From NCBI RefSeq assembly GCF_900109035.1, contig NZ_FNYD01000003.1:62001-126000 (forward strand): a DNA stretch of 64,000 bases, in the 5' to 3' direction. Position 1 is the stretch's first letter, and the number at the start of each line of letters is the position of its first letter. A program made the position numbers and the translations under genes. The DNA is from Cribrihabitans marinus (lineage in GTDB: Bacteria > Pseudomonadota > Alphaproteobacteria > Rhodobacterales > Rhodobacteraceae). The notes below the pieces were generated by a model, which saw only the letters and a list, made by a program, of their open reading frames with translations, had not been told where the DNA came from and ran no database searches. Below, piece by piece: positions 8,966 to 18,020 of the stretch.

Positions 8966-9934
8966 ATGCGACTGAAACTGGTTCCCCGCGATACCTCCTT
9001 CGATTTCTTCGGCCACTGGAAGCTGTGGCTGGGCATCTCGGCGGCGCTGATGGTGCTGGCCTTCGGCTCCTTTCTGCTGCAGGGGCTGAACTATGGCATC
9101 GACTTCCGCGGCGGCACGACGATCCGCACCGAAAGCGCGCAGCCGGTGGATGTCGGGGCCTATCGCGACGCCATCGCCCCGCTGGAGCTGGGCGACGTGA
9201 CGATCACCGAGGTGTTCGACCCCACCTTCGGCCCCGACCAGAATGTTGCGATGATCCGCATCCAGGCCCAGGACGGAGAAGAGGCTGTGACCGCCGAGAT
9301 CATCGAGAATGTCGAGGCGGCGCTTCAGGCCGCGGTGCCGGACATCAAGTTCGTATCGGTGGAATCGGTCGGGCCCAAAGTGTCGGGCGAGCTGATCAAG
9401 ACCGCGGTGATCGCCGTGGCGCTCGCCATCGGGGCGGTGCTGGTCTATATCTGGCTGCGCTTCGAATGGCAGTTCGCCCTGGGCGCGGTGGCCGCGCTGG
9501 TGCATGACGTGATCCTGACCATCGGCGTGTTTTCCGAGCTGCAGATCAAGTTCGACCTGGCCATCATCGCGGCCCTGCTGACCATCGTCGGGTATTCGCT
9601 GAACGACACCGTCGTCGTGTTCGACCGGGTGCGCGAGAACCTGCGGAAATACAAGAAGATCTCGCTCAAGGATGTGCTGAACCTGTCGATCAACGAGACC
9701 CTCAGCCGGACGGTGATGACCAGCGTCACGACACTGCTGGCGCTCATCTCGCTCTACGTGCTGGGCGGCGACGTGATCCGCGGCTTTGTCTTCGCGATGA
9801 TCTGGGGCGTGATCGTGGGCACCTATTCCTCGGTCTTCGTGGCCTCGACCATCCTGCTCTGGTTGGGGGTCAAGCGCGACTGGTCCAAGCCGTCAAACAC
9901 CGCCGGCAACCAGTTCGCCAATATCGATGCCTGA
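8966..9934 (+). CDS. secF: protein translocase subunit SecF
   Basis: A 322-residue SecF. The N-terminal helix is followed by GLNYGIDFRGGT (the SecF version of the D2 motif) and a short periplasmic domain; five further helices follow, with VGYSLNDTVVVFDRVRENLR as the conserved motif. It starts one base after the secD stop and works as the obligate partner of SecD in the inner membrane. A Mth938-type gene and the ccm genes follow on the same strand; a TauE-type exporter separates them. Confidence 0.98.
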   Translation: MRLKLVPRDTSFDFFGHWKLWLGISAALMVLAFGSFLLQGLNYGIDFRGGTTIRTESAQPVDVGAYRDAIAPLELGDVTITEVFDPTFGPDQNVAMIRIQAQDGEEAVTAEIIENVEAALQAAVPDIKFVSVESVGPKVSGELIKTAVIAVALAIGAVLVYIWLRFEWQFALGAVAALVHDVILTIGVFSELQIKFDLAIIAALLTIVGYSLNDTVVVFDRVRENLRKYKKISLKDVLNLSINETLSRTVMTSVTTLLALISLYVLGGDVIRGFVFAMIWGVIVGTYSSVFVASTILLWLGVKRDWSKPSNTAGNQFANIDA

Positions 9935-9992
9935 GGTGGCGCCATCGTGCGCCGCGACCTGGCCCTAGCGGGCCGGGCCGGGCGGCACCATC

Positions 9993-10757
9993 GTGGCGGA
10001 CATGACGTCGCTCGCATCCTTCCTGACCGCCGAGACCGTACTTCTGGCCGCCGCGGCGCTGACGGCCGGCACGGTGCGCGGCTTTGCCGGGTTCGGCACG
10101 GCGCTGGTCTACCTGCCGCTGGCGGGCATGGTGCTGGATCCGGTCTCGGCCGTCCTTACGCTGGTTCTGATGGACGTGGTGGGGCCCCTGCCGATGCTGC
10201 CGCGCGCCGCCCGCCACGTGCATCGCGGCGACCTGGCGCGGCTGCTGGCGGGCACGGTCCTGGCCCTGCCGCTGGGGCTGGCGGCGCTCTTCGCGCTCGA
10301 TCCGGGGCTGTTCCGCATCCTGGTCGCGGCGGTTTCGCTGGCGATGCTGACCGGGCTGATGCTGGGCTGGCGCTATGCCGGTCCGCTGCGGCCGCCGGCC
10401 GTGGTCGGCACCGGTGTGGCGGCGGGTTTCCTGGGTGGCGTCACCGGCATTCCCGGCCCGCCTGTAATCTTCGTCTACATGGCCAGCCCGCACCCGCCCC
10501 CGGTGATCCGCGCCAACATCACCTTCTACCTGTTCGGCTATGACTGGATGGTGGTGGCGATGATGGCTGTGGCCGGCCGGCTGGCGCCCGGGCCGGTGCT
10601 GATCGGGCTGGCGCTGATCGTGCCGAATATGCTTGGCACGATGCTGGGCTCGGCGTTATTCGTGCCGGGATACGAACGGGCCTATCGCCGGGCGGCCTAT
10701 GCGCTGATCTTCGGTGCCGCGCTGGCGGGCCTGCCGATTTGGCAAGCAGGAGACTGA
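9993..10757 (+). CDS. sulfite exporter TauE/SafE family protein
   Basis: A 254-residue membrane protein with about eight hydrophobic segments in two halves. The motifs GFAGFGTALVYLPLAGM in the first half and GGVTGIPGPPVIFVYM in the second are the repeated G-x-G-G/P signatures of the TauE/SafE family of anion exporters (sulfite, sulfoacetate and related anions). The substrate cannot be told here. The GTG at 9993 gives MADMTSL; the ATG three codons on (10002) is an equally likely start and neither has a strong Shine-Dalgarno sequence. The gene lies on the same strand between secF and the Mth938-type gene, whose start is one base after this stop. Confidence 0.88.
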   Translation: MADMTSLASFLTAETVLLAAAALTAGTVRGFAGFGTALVYLPLAGMVLDPVSAVLTLVLMDVVGPLPMLPRAARHVHRGDLARLLAGTVLALPLGLAALFALDPGLFRILVAAVSLAMLTGLMLGWRYAGPLRPPAVVGTGVAAGFLGGVTGIPGPPVIFVYMASPHPPPVIRANITFYLFGYDWMVVAMMAVAGRLAPGPVLIGLALIVPNMLGTMLGSALFVPGYERAYRRAAYALIFGAALAGLPIWQAGD

Positions 10758-10758
10758 C

Positions 10759-11112
10759 ATGCGCCTGAACGAGATCGCCTTCACCGACGCCCGCCCGGTC
10801 GAGGGCTACGGCCCCGGCTTCTTCCGGATCGGCGGGCAGGTCCACCAGGGCGCGATTCTCACCGGTCCGGGCGGCACCAGCGCCTGGGGCGGCTATGAGG
10901 ATGTCGATGCGCTCCTTGCGCTGGCGGGGCAGATCGATGTGCTGTTCGTCGGCACCGGGGCCGAGATCGGGTATCTGCCCGAGGCGTTTCGCAACCGGCT
11001 GGAAGAGGCGGGCGTGGGGGTCGAGGCGATGAACTCGCCGGCCGCCTGCCGGACCTACAACGTGCTGCTCTCCGAAGGCCGCCGGATCGCGCTGGCCGCC
11101 CTGCCGGTGTGA
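10759..11112 (+). CDS. Mth938-like domain protein (DUF498 family)
   Basis: A 117-residue protein with the Mth938/NDUFAF3 fold signature: an N-terminal EIAFTDARPVEGYGPGFFRI, a central LFVGTGAEIGYLP and GVGVEAMNSPAACRTYNVLL. The mitochondrial relative NDUFAF3 is a complex I assembly factor; in bacteria the role is not settled. The start ATG is set by the upstream CAGGAGACTGAC. In many alphaproteobacteria this gene lies beside secDF and ccm genes, as here. Confidence 0.88.
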   Translation: MRLNEIAFTDARPVEGYGPGFFRIGGQVHQGAILTGPGGTSAWGGYEDVDALLALAGQIDVLFVGTGAEIGYLPEAFRNRLEEAGVGVEAMNSPAACRTYNVLLSEGRRIALAALPV

Positions 11113-11120
11113 CGCGGGCT

Positions 11121-11184
11121 GCTTCCTCTTGCCGGAAATATCCCGGGGGTGAATTGGCCGCAGGCCAAGAGGGGGCTGGCCCCC
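11121..11184 (-). repeat. dispersed intergenic repeat, full-length copy
   Basis: Read on the minus strand this element begins with the 14-base palindrome-like GGGGGCCAGCCCCC, has an internal TTGGCC-TGC-GGCCAA hairpin and ends with CCCCCGGGATATTTCC followed by GGCAAGAGGAAGC. The two outer blocks recur, with one mismatch, at 35583-35628 inside nnrDE, where the internal hairpin is missing. Here it fills the gap between the Mth938-type gene and ccmA. Confidence 0.8.
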
Positions 11185-11219
11185 TTTCCGCCCTCCGTAC
11201 CATACGGTAGGTGCAGCGC

Positions 11220-11834
11220 ATGACCCTGACCGTCACCGATCTTGCCATCGCCCGCGGCGGCGTGCCCGTGCTCGAGGGGCTGAGCTTTACTCTGGCGCCC
11301 GGCCGTGCGCTGATCCTGCGCGGGCCGAACGGGATCGGCAAGACGACCCTGCTGCGCACCGTGGCGGGGTTGCAGCCGCCGCTGGCCGGCCGCGTCGAGG
11401 GCGCCGAAGAAACCATCGCCTATGCCGGCCATGCCGACGGGATCAAGCCGCCGCTTACCGTGACCGAGAACCTGAAGTTCTGGGCGCAGGTGTTCGGAAC
11501 CGGCGATATCGCCCCGGCGCTCAAGGCCTTTGCGCTGACCGACCTGGCCGATCGCCAGGCCGGCAACCTCTCGGCCGGGCAGAAGCGCCGCCTGGGGCTG
11601 GCGCGGATGCTGGTCACAGGGCGGCCGATCTGGGCGCTGGACGAGCCGACCGTCTCGCTGGACCGCGACTCGGTGGCGATGTTCGCGGCGGCGGTGCGCG
11701 CGCATCTGGGGCAGGGCGGCGCGGCCCTGATCGCCACCCATATCGATCTGGGGCTGGAGGGCGAGGTGCTGGACGTTGGCCCCTACAAGGCCCGGCCCCG
11801 GCCGGTCGAGGATTTCGACGGAGGGTTCCTGTGA
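11220..11834 (+). CDS. ccmA: heme exporter ATP-binding protein CcmA
   Basis: A 204-residue ABC ATPase with Walker [12 protein letters not shown], signature [15 protein letters not shown] and Walker B ALDEP. CcmA drives the CcmABCD complex that releases holo-CcmE during cytochrome c maturation. I place the start at ATG 11220 ([13 protein letters not shown]), 8 bases after GGTAGG; a GTG three codons upstream is an alternative. Its stop overlaps the GTG start of ccmB by four bases, so the two are translationally coupled. Confidence 0.95.
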   Translation: MTLTVTDLAIARGGVPVLEGLSFTLAPGRALILRGPNGIGKTTLLRTVAGLQPPLAGRVEGAEETIAYAGHADGIKPPLTVTENLKFWAQVFGTGDIAPALKAFALTDLADRQAGNLSAGQKRRLGLARMLVTGRPIWALDEPTVSLDRDSVAMFAAAVRAHLGQGGAALIATHIDLGLEGEVLDVGPYKARPRPVEDFDGGFL

Positions 11835-12487
11835 CCGCCCTGCTTCTGCGTGACCTGCGCCTGGCCTTCCGCGCCGGTGGCGGCTTCGGCCTGGGGCTGG
11901 CCTTTTTCCTGATCGTCACCGTTCTCGTCCCCTTTGCGGTGGGGCCGCAATCGGCGCTGCTGTCGACCATCGCGCCGGGCGTGTTGTGGCTGGGTGCGCT
12001 GCTGGCCTGCCTTCTGTCACTCGACCGGCTGCTGGCGCTCGACTGGGAGGACGGCTCGCTCGACCTGCTGGCGACCGCGCCGCTGCCGCTGGAATCGGTG
12101 GTCACGATCAAGGCGCTGGCGCATTGGATCACCACCGGCCTGCCGCTGGTTCTGGCCGCGCCGTTTCTGGGCGTGCTGCTGAACCTTGCACCGCCGGGAT
12201 TTCTCTGGCTGGTGGTCTCGCTTCTGGTGGGCACGCCCGCGCTCAGCGTCGTCGGCACGTTCGGCGCGGCGCTGACTGTCGGGCTGAAGCGCGGCGGGCT
12301 CTTGCTGTCGCTGCTTGTGCTGCCGCTTTACGTGCCGACGCTGATCTTCGGGGCCGAGGTGGCGCGGCGCGGCGCCGTCGGCATGGAGACCGCGACACCG
12401 CTGCTGTTTCTCGGCGGCATCACGGCGGCCTGCATCGCGCTGCTGCCCTTTGCCAGTGCCGCTGTCCTTCGTGTGAACCTGCGTTGA
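11831..12487 (+). CDS. ccmB: heme exporter protein CcmB
   Basis: A 218-residue inner-membrane protein with six hydrophobic segments, beginning [17 protein letters not shown] and containing [20 protein letters not shown], the conserved CcmB cytosolic motif. It is the membrane partner of CcmA. Start GTG 11831 overlaps the ccmA stop. Confidence 0.96.
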   Translation: MTALLLRDLRLAFRAGGGFGLGLAFFLIVTVLVPFAVGPQSALLSTIAPGVLWLGALLACLLSLDRLLALDWEDGSLDLLATAPLPLESVVTIKALAHWITTGLPLVLAAPFLGVLLNLAPPGFLWLVVSLLVGTPALSVVGTFGAALTVGLKRGGLLLSLLVLPLYVPTLIFGAEVARRGAVGMETATPLLFLGGITAACIALLPFASAAVLRVNLR

Positions 12488-12532
12488 TCGAAGTCAATTG
12501 AGGCCGGGGCCGACTCGGACTAGATACTGCCC

Positions 12533-13285
12533 ATGAGCATCGCCGCCAAAGCCAACGCCCTTTGGGCCTACGCCAACCCCAAGAAGTTCCTGGCCACCAC
12601 CGAACGGGTGCTGCCGTTCTTCTGGGCATCCGCTGCAATCAGCCTTGTGGTCGGGCTGGTCTGGGGCTTCTTCTTCACGCCGGATGACTACAAGCAGGGT
12701 TCGACGGTCAAGATCATCTACCTGCACGTGCCCGCTGCGCTGATGGCGATCAATGCATGGCTGATGATGCTGGTCACGTCGCTGGTCTGGCTGGTGCGCC
12801 GCCACCATGTCAGCGCCCTGGCCGCCCGCGCTGCCGCCCCGGTGGGCATCGTGATGACGCTGATCGCGCTGGCCACGGGGGCGATCTGGGGCCAGCCGAT
12901 GTGGGGCACCTGGTGGGCCTGGGATCCGCGCCTGACCTCGTTCCTGATCCTGTTCCTGTTCTATTTGGGCTATGTGGCGCTGTGGGAGGCGATCGAGAAC
13001 CCCGACACCGCCGCCGACCTGACCAGCGTGTTGTGCCTGGTCGGTTCGGTCTTTGCCCTGCTCAGCCGCTATGCGGTGAACTTCTGGAACCAGGGCTTGC
13101 ACCAGGGGGCGTCGCTGAGCCTGGACAAGGAGGAGAACGTGGCCGACGTGTTCTTCTTCCCGTTGCTGGTGTGCATCGCGGGCTTCGTGCTGTTGTTCAT
13201 CGCGCTGGTGTTCTACCGCACCGGCACCGAGATACGCGCGCGGCGCATCAAGGCGCTGCTGGCGCGGGAAAGGGTTGGATCATGA
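12533..13285 (+). CDS. ccmC: heme ABC transporter permease CcmC
   Basis: A 250-residue membrane protein of the heme-handling family. The tryptophan-rich WGTWWAWDPRLTS motif that binds heme in the periplasm is at residues 123-135, flanked by conserved histidines (YLHVPAA near 63 and NQGLHQGASL near 185). CcmC loads heme onto CcmE. Its stop overlaps the ccmD start (ATGA). Confidence 0.97.
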   Translation: MSIAAKANALWAYANPKKFLATTERVLPFFWASAAISLVVGLVWGFFFTPDDYKQGSTVKIIYLHVPAALMAINAWLMMLVTSLVWLVRRHHVSALAARAAAPVGIVMTLIALATGAIWGQPMWGTWWAWDPRLTSFLILFLFYLGYVALWEAIENPDTAADLTSVLCLVGSVFALLSRYAVNFWNQGLHQGASLSLDKEENVADVFFFPLLVCIAGFVLLFIALVFYRTGTEIRARRIKALLARERVGS

Positions 13286-13440
13286 TGCCGGACCTTGGAA
13301 AATACGCCGACACGGTGTTGTCGGCCTATGCCGCCTCGCTGGTGCTGCTGGCCGTGCTGGTGCTGGTCAGCCTGTGGCGCGGGCGCCGTGTCCGGGCCGA
13401 GCTGGAACGGCTGGAACAGAGGCTGACGCGCAATGGCTAG
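13282..13440 (+). CDS. ccmD: heme exporter protein CcmD
   Basis: A 52-residue protein with one membrane helix (ASLVLLAVLVLVSLW) followed by a basic, charged tail (RGRRVRAELERLEQRL), typical of CcmD, which stabilises CcmE in the CcmABCD complex. The ATG at 13282 overlaps the ccmC stop by four bases, and the ccmG start at 13433 overlaps this gene by eight bases. Confidence 0.95.
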   Translation: MMPDLGKYADTVLSAYAASLVLLAVLVLVSLWRGRRVRAELERLEQRLTRNG

Positions 13441-13972
13441 GGTCTCGCCCCTGATGCTGGCGCCACCGCTGATCTTCGGCGCCTTCGTTCTGCTGGCCGC
13501 GGTCGGCATGTTCCGCGAGGACCCCGACGCGCTGCCCTCGGCGCGCGAAGGGCAGACAGCGCCGCCGGTGGTGACGACCGAGTTTCCCGGCAAGGCGGGT
13601 TTCGACGATGACACGCTGCGCGACGGGCAGGTGAAGCTGGTCAACTACTGGGCCAGCTGGTGCGCGCCCTGCCGGGTGGAACATCCCAATCTGGACGCGC
13701 TGGCCAAAGAGGGCATCCCGATCTACGGCGTGAACTACAAGGACGCGCTGCCCAAGGCGCGCGCGTTTCTGGACGAGCTCGGCGATCCCTATGCCGGTGT
13801 GGGCCGCGACGAGACTGGGCGCATGGGGCTTGACTGGGGCGTCTACGGCGTGCCCGAGACCTATGTGATCGACGGCGAAGGCACCATTGTCCTGCGCTTT
13901 GCCGGCCCGGTGACGGACCGGGTGATCGAAAACACCATCCGTCCGGCGCTGAAAAAGGCGGCCGGAGGCTGA
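13433..13972 (+). CDS. ccmG: thiol:disulfide interchange protein CcmG/DsbE
   Basis: A 179-residue thioredoxin-fold protein with an N-terminal membrane anchor (LMLAPPLIFGAFVLLAAVG) and the CXXC active site WASWCAPCRVEHP near residue 80. The cis-proline region GVYGVPETYVIDGEG is present. It keeps apocytochrome c cysteines reduced in the periplasm. It closes the ccmABCDG run; ccmE, ccmF and ccmH are not in this window. Confidence 0.96.
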   Translation: MARVSPLMLAPPLIFGAFVLLAAVGMFREDPDALPSAREGQTAPPVVTTEFPGKAGFDDDTLRDGQVKLVNYWASWCAPCRVEHPNLDALAKEGIPIYGVNYKDALPKARAFLDELGDPYAGVGRDETGRMGLDWGVYGVPETYVIDGEGTIVLRFAGPVTDRVIENTIRPALKKAAGG

Positions 13973-14076
13973 CAGGAGCCCCATGGCTGGCGCGGTCCGT
14001 TTTGGCCGCGTCGGGAAGAGCGTATCGCGCGAAGCCCTAAGGGACCGCTAGGCCGCGCGCGTCCGTCCTGCGAAGC

Positions 14077-14970
14077 TCACTCCGGAGCCGCGACCTTGGC
14101 CACAGCACCCGGCCGCCGCGCCAGTTGCACCGCAAGGATCCCTGCCGTGGTGACCAGCACGCCGATCAGGTCGAGCAGCCCCAGCCGCTCTCCCAGCAAC
14201 ACCGCCGCGATGGCGACCCCGAAGGCCGGGTTGAGGAAGTGGAACGTCGCCGCGCGCACCGCGCCGATGCGGTCGAGCAGCCGGAACCAGATATAGGTCG
14301 CGGCGAGGCCGGGGATCAGCGTGGTATAGGTGAAGGCCGCGGCCAAGGGCCAGCTGGGGCTGACCCGTATGGTCTCGAAAACCGGCGCGGCCAGAAACAG
14401 AACCGCCGAGCCGACCAGCATCTGCAGCCCCACCACCATCATGAAATTGCCGCCCGATGTGGCTCCGCGCACCGCCAGCGTGGCGAAGGTCAGCGCCAGC
14501 GCGCCCAGCCCGCAAAGCAGGATGCCGAAAAGATCGACGCCCGCGCTGATCCGCGCGCCCATGATCAGGGACACGCCCACGAGACCGGCAAGCAGGCCCA
14601 GCACGCCCAGCGGGCGCAGCCGCTCGCCCAGCAGCGCCCAGCTGGCCAGGGCCACCAGAAGTGGCATGGTCGAGGCGATGATGGCCGCGACCGAGGCCTG
14701 CACCGTCTGCATGGCATAGAAATTCAGACCCAGATAGAGTGCGTTCTGGCAGATCCCGAACAGGATCGTCGCGCGCCATTGCGCCCGCGTCAGGCGCCAG
14801 CTCTGGCCCATCCGGCGTGCGATCAGCACGCCCAGAAGGCCGGAGATCAGAAACCGCAGGGCAAGCGAAAAGAGCGGCGAGGCATCGGCCACGATGATCC
14901 GCGCCGAACTGAACGCCGAGGACCACATCAGCGCGAAGGCCAGGCCCATTGCGATGGCGCGGATATCCAA
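14077..14970 (-). CDS. DMT family transporter (EamA domain)
   Basis: A 297-residue membrane protein with ten hydrophobic segments in two EamA repeats. Characteristic motifs are ALMWSSAFSSARIIV in the first helix and the second-repeat FTYTTLIPGLAATYIWFRLLDRIG. The family exports amino acids or other metabolites; the substrate is unknown. It is convergent with ccmG and lies downstream of acnA on the same strand after a hairpin. Confidence 0.9.
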   Translation of the reverse strand: MDIRAIAMGLAFALMWSSAFSSARIIVADASPLFSLALRFLISGLLGVLIARRMGQSWRLTRAQWRATILFGICQNALYLGLNFYAMQTVQASVAAIIASTMPLLVALASWALLGERLRPLGVLGLLAGLVGVSLIMGARISAGVDLFGILLCGLGALALTFATLAVRGATSGGNFMMVVGLQMLVGSAVLFLAAPVFETIRVSPSWPLAAAFTYTTLIPGLAATYIWFRLLDRIGAVRAATFHFLNPAFGVAIAAVLLGERLGLLDLIGVLVTTAGILAVQLARRPGAVAKVAAPE

Positions 14971-14998
14971 GCGACCCCCTTGCCGGCATCAATGAAAT

Positions 14999-15024
14999 GG
15001 CCCCGGCGCGGATGCTCCGGGGCC
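14999..15024 (-). terminator. hairpin downstream of acnA, probable terminator
   Basis: GGCCCCGG (14999-15006) pairs with CCGGGGCC (15017-15024) around a 10-base loop, directly after the acnA stop on the minus strand. The following tail is only ATTTCATT, so termination may be partial. Confidence 0.55.
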
Positions 15025-15045
15025 GTGCTTCAGGTTCGGCTCAGA

Positions 15046-17796
15046 TCAAGACGCCTTGGCCAGGTTGCGCAGCACGTAGTGCAGCACGCCGCCATGCTCG
15101 ATATACTCGATCTCGGGCGCGGTATCGATCCGGCATTTCAGCTGGATCGTCTTCTCGGTGCCGTCGCCATAGGTGATGGTGCAGGGCACCTCCTGCAGCG
15201 GCTTGATCGTGTCGAGGCCGCTGATCGAGACGGTCTCGTCGCCGGTCAGGTTCAGCGACTTGCGGGTGTCGCCGCCGGTGAACTCGAACGGGATCACGCC
15301 CATGCCGACCAGGTTCGAGCGGTGGATGCGCTCGAAGCTTTCGGCGATCACCGCCTTGACACCCAGCAGCGCGGTGCCCTTGGCCGCCCAGTCGCGGGAC
15401 GAGCCGGCGCCGTATTGCTCGCCCCCGAACACAACCAGCGGCGTGCCCTGTTCCTGATAGGCCATCGAGGCGTCGTAGACACTGGCCTGTTCGCCGTCGG
15501 GGCCCTTGGTATAGCCGCCCTCGACCCCCTCCAGCATCTCGTTGCGGATGCGGATATTGGCGAAGGTGCCGCGCATCATGATCTCGTGGTTGCCGCGACG
15601 CGAGCCATAGGAGTTGAATTCGCGCGGTTGCACCTGGCGGTCCAGCAGGTACTGGCCGGCCGGCGATTTCGACGCGAACGAGCCCGCAGGCGAGATGTGG
15701 TCGGTCGTCACCATGTCGCCCAGGATCAGCAGCACCTTGGCGCCCTCGATATTCGAGATGGTGCCCGGCTCGGGGTCCATGTCCTTGAAATAGGGCGGGT
15801 TCTGGATATAGGTCGAGGTCGGCGGCCAGTCATAGGTCTCGGCATCCGTGGTCTCGACCGACTGCCATTTCTCGTCGCCCTTGAACACGTCGGCATATTT
15901 CGACTGGAACGCCTCGCGGGTGACGGTCTGTTCGACGAGGTCGGCGATTTCCTTCTGGGTCGGCCAGATGTCCTTCATGAAAACGTCGTTGCCGTCCTGG
16001 TCCTGGCCCAGCGGGTCGTTGACCAGGTCGACATTCATGTCGCCGGCCAGCGCATAGGCCACCACCAGCGGCGGACTGGCCAGGTAGTTGGCGCGCACGT
16101 CGGGGCTGATCCGGCCCTCGAAGTTGCGGTTGCCGCTGAGAACGCTGGCGGCCACAAGGTCTGCCTCGGCGATGGCCTCGCTCAACTCCTTCTGGATCGG
16201 GCCGGAATTGCCGATGCAGGTGGTGCAGCCATAGCCCACCAGGTTGAAGCCGATCGCGTCCAGATCCTCCTGCAGCCCGGCGGCCTCGAGGTAGTGCGAT
16301 ACGACCTGGGATCCCGGCGCGAGCGAGGTCTTGACCCAGGGCTTGCGGTTCAGGCCCTTCTCGCGCGCCTTGCGCGCCACCAGGCCGGCACCGATCATCA
16401 CGTAGGGGTTCGAGGTGTTGGTGCAGGAGGTGATCGAGGCGATCACCACCGAGCCGTCGCGGATCTCGTAATCCTCGCCCTTGACCTTGACCGACTTGCG
16501 CGGATCGCGCTCCAGAACCGGGGTCGGGCCTTCTGCGGCCATGTCGGCGGCGCCGTTGTCGATGTCGATGCCGCGATAGTCGCTGACCACACCCATGAAG
16601 GCGCGCGCGGCCTGGTCCAGCGGGGTGTAGTCCTGCGGCCGCTTCGGCCCCGAGATCGCCGGCACGATGGTGCCCATGTCCAGGCTGAGCGTGTCGGTGT
16701 AGATCGGCGCATACGTCTCGTCGCGCCACAGGCCGTTTTCCTTGGCATAGGCCTCGACCAGCGCCAGACGGTCCTCGTCGCGGCCGGTGTTGCGCAGATA
16801 GCGGATCGTCTCGGCGTCGATCGGGAAGAAGCCGCAGGTGGCGCCGTATTCGGGGGCCATGTTGGCGATGGTCGCACGGTCGGCCAGCGGCAGAGTGTCC
16901 AGACCGTCGCCGTAGAATTCCACGAACTTGCCCACGACACCCTTGGCGCGCAGCATCTCGACCACCTTCAGCACCAGGTCGGTGCCGGTGGCGCCTTCGA
17001 TCATCTTGCCGGTCAGTTCAAAGCCCACGACCTCGGGGATCAGCATCGAGATCGGCTGACCCAGCATCGCCGCCTCGGCCTCGATCCCGCCGACGCCCCA
17101 GCCCAGCACGGCGGCGCCGTTGACCATGGTGGTGTGGCTGTCGGTGCCCACCAGCGTGTCGGGATAGGCCACGGTCTCGCCGTTCTGATCCTCGTCGGAC
17201 CAGATGGTCTGGGCCAGGTATTCCAGGTTCACCTGGTGGCAGATGCCGGTGCCCGGCGGCACCACGCGGAAGTTGTTGAACGCGCCCTGGCCCCATTTCA
17301 GGAATTGGTAGCGTTCCATGTTGCGCTCGTATTCACGATCCACGTTCATCTGGAACGCGCGGGGGTTGCCGAATTCGTCGATCATCACCGAGTGGTCGAT
17401 GACCAGATCCACCGGGTTCAGCGGGTTGATCTTCTGCGCGTCGCCGCCCAGTGCCTTGATGCCGTCGCGCATCGCCGCCAGGTCGACCACCGCGGGCACG
17501 CCGGTGAAATCCTGCATCAGCACGCGGGCCGGGCGATAGGCGATCTCGCGCGGGTTCCTGCCCCCCTTTTCGGCCCATTCCGAGAAGGCCTTGATGTCGT
17601 CGACCGACACCGAGAACCCGTCATCCTCGAAGCGCAGCATGTTCTCCAGCACCACCTTCAGGGCGGCGGGCAGCTTGGAGAAGTCGCCCAGACCGGCCTC
17701 GGTGGCGGCGGGGATCGAATAGTACGCGATGGATTTTCCGTTCACGCTCAGGCTGCGGCGCGTCCTGGCGGTATCCTGTCCGACTTTGATGGGCAT
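15046..17796 (-). CDS. acnA: aconitate hydratase AcnA
   Basis: A 916-residue aconitase A/IRP-type enzyme of normal length that interconverts citrate and isocitrate in the TCA cycle. The [4Fe-4S] ligands are in SITSCTNTSNP (about 445) and GYGCTTCIGNSGP (about 510). The substrate loops GTDSHTTM near 215 and the swivel-domain GAGSSRDWAAKGT near 795 are intact. It stands alone and is transcribed divergently from the DUF1223 gene across 224 bases. Confidence 0.98.
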   Translation of the reverse strand: MPIKVGQDTARTRRSLSVNGKSIAYYSIPAATEAGLGDFSKLPAALKVVLENMLRFEDDGFSVSVDDIKAFSEWAEKGGRNPREIAYRPARVLMQDFTGVPAVVDLAAMRDGIKALGGDAQKINPLNPVDLVIDHSVMIDEFGNPRAFQMNVDREYERNMERYQFLKWGQGAFNNFRVVPPGTGICHQVNLEYLAQTIWSDEDQNGETVAYPDTLVGTDSHTTMVNGAAVLGWGVGGIEAEAAMLGQPISMLIPEVVGFELTGKMIEGATGTDLVLKVVEMLRAKGVVGKFVEFYGDGLDTLPLADRATIANMAPEYGATCGFFPIDAETIRYLRNTGRDEDRLALVEAYAKENGLWRDETYAPIYTDTLSLDMGTIVPAISGPKRPQDYTPLDQAARAFMGVVSDYRGIDIDNGAADMAAEGPTPVLERDPRKSVKVKGEDYEIRDGSVVIASITSCTNTSNPYVMIGAGLVARKAREKGLNRKPWVKTSLAPGSQVVSHYLEAAGLQEDLDAIGFNLVGYGCTTCIGNSGPIQKELSEAIAEADLVAASVLSGNRNFEGRISPDVRANYLASPPLVVAYALAGDMNVDLVNDPLGQDQDGNDVFMKDIWPTQKEIADLVEQTVTREAFQSKYADVFKGDEKWQSVETTDAETYDWPPTSTYIQNPPYFKDMDPEPGTISNIEGAKVLLILGDMVTTDHISPAGSFASKSPAGQYLLDRQVQPREFNSYGSRRGNHEIMMRGTFANIRIRNEMLEGVEGGYTKGPDGEQASVYDASMAYQEQGTPLVVFGGEQYGAGSSRDWAAKGTALLGVKAVIAESFERIHRSNLVGMGVIPFEFTGGDTRKSLNLTGDETVSISGLDTIKPLQEVPCTITYGDGTEKTIQLKCRIDTAPEIEYIEHGGVLHYVLRNLAKAS

Positions 17797-17894
17797 GTCT
17801 GGCCTCCCTGACAGATGGGTGGGTTGGGGTTGCTGCAGGCTTACTGCATCACGCGGGGCCTCTGTTCAAGCGTGATCAGGGCAGGTGCGGCGTT

Positions 17895-17916
17895 TTTGTA
17901 TACTATTGCACACAAA
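17895..17916. promoter_or_regulatory. AT-rich imperfect dyad in the acnA/DUF1223 divergent gap
   Basis: TTTGT (17895-17899) and ACAAA (17912-17916) flank a GTATAC-containing core, about 100 bases upstream of acnA and of the DUF1223 gene, in an otherwise GC-rich gap. GTATAC cores occur in operators of GntR-family regulators, so this could be an operator; the assignment is a guess. Confidence 0.35.
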
Positions 17917-18020
17917 TCCGGGTCCGCGCGGCTCCGCAGCTTTCAACAAACCTTGATTGGCCAAGCCGGAACGGGCTGGCTAGGGTCGGGCGGGTTCGCA
18001 ATCAGGAAGGCACCCGATCA

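Noticed and set aside
13973-14047. Possible extra ccm gene after ccmG
   Set aside because: The gap is too short and holds only a stop-rich fragment beginning ATGGCTGGC.
14125-17811. A 1228-codon plus-strand open frame antisense to acnA
   Set aside because: It is the mirror frame of a GC-rich gene; its translation is low-complexity H/Q/R/G/A and acnA is complete on the other strand.
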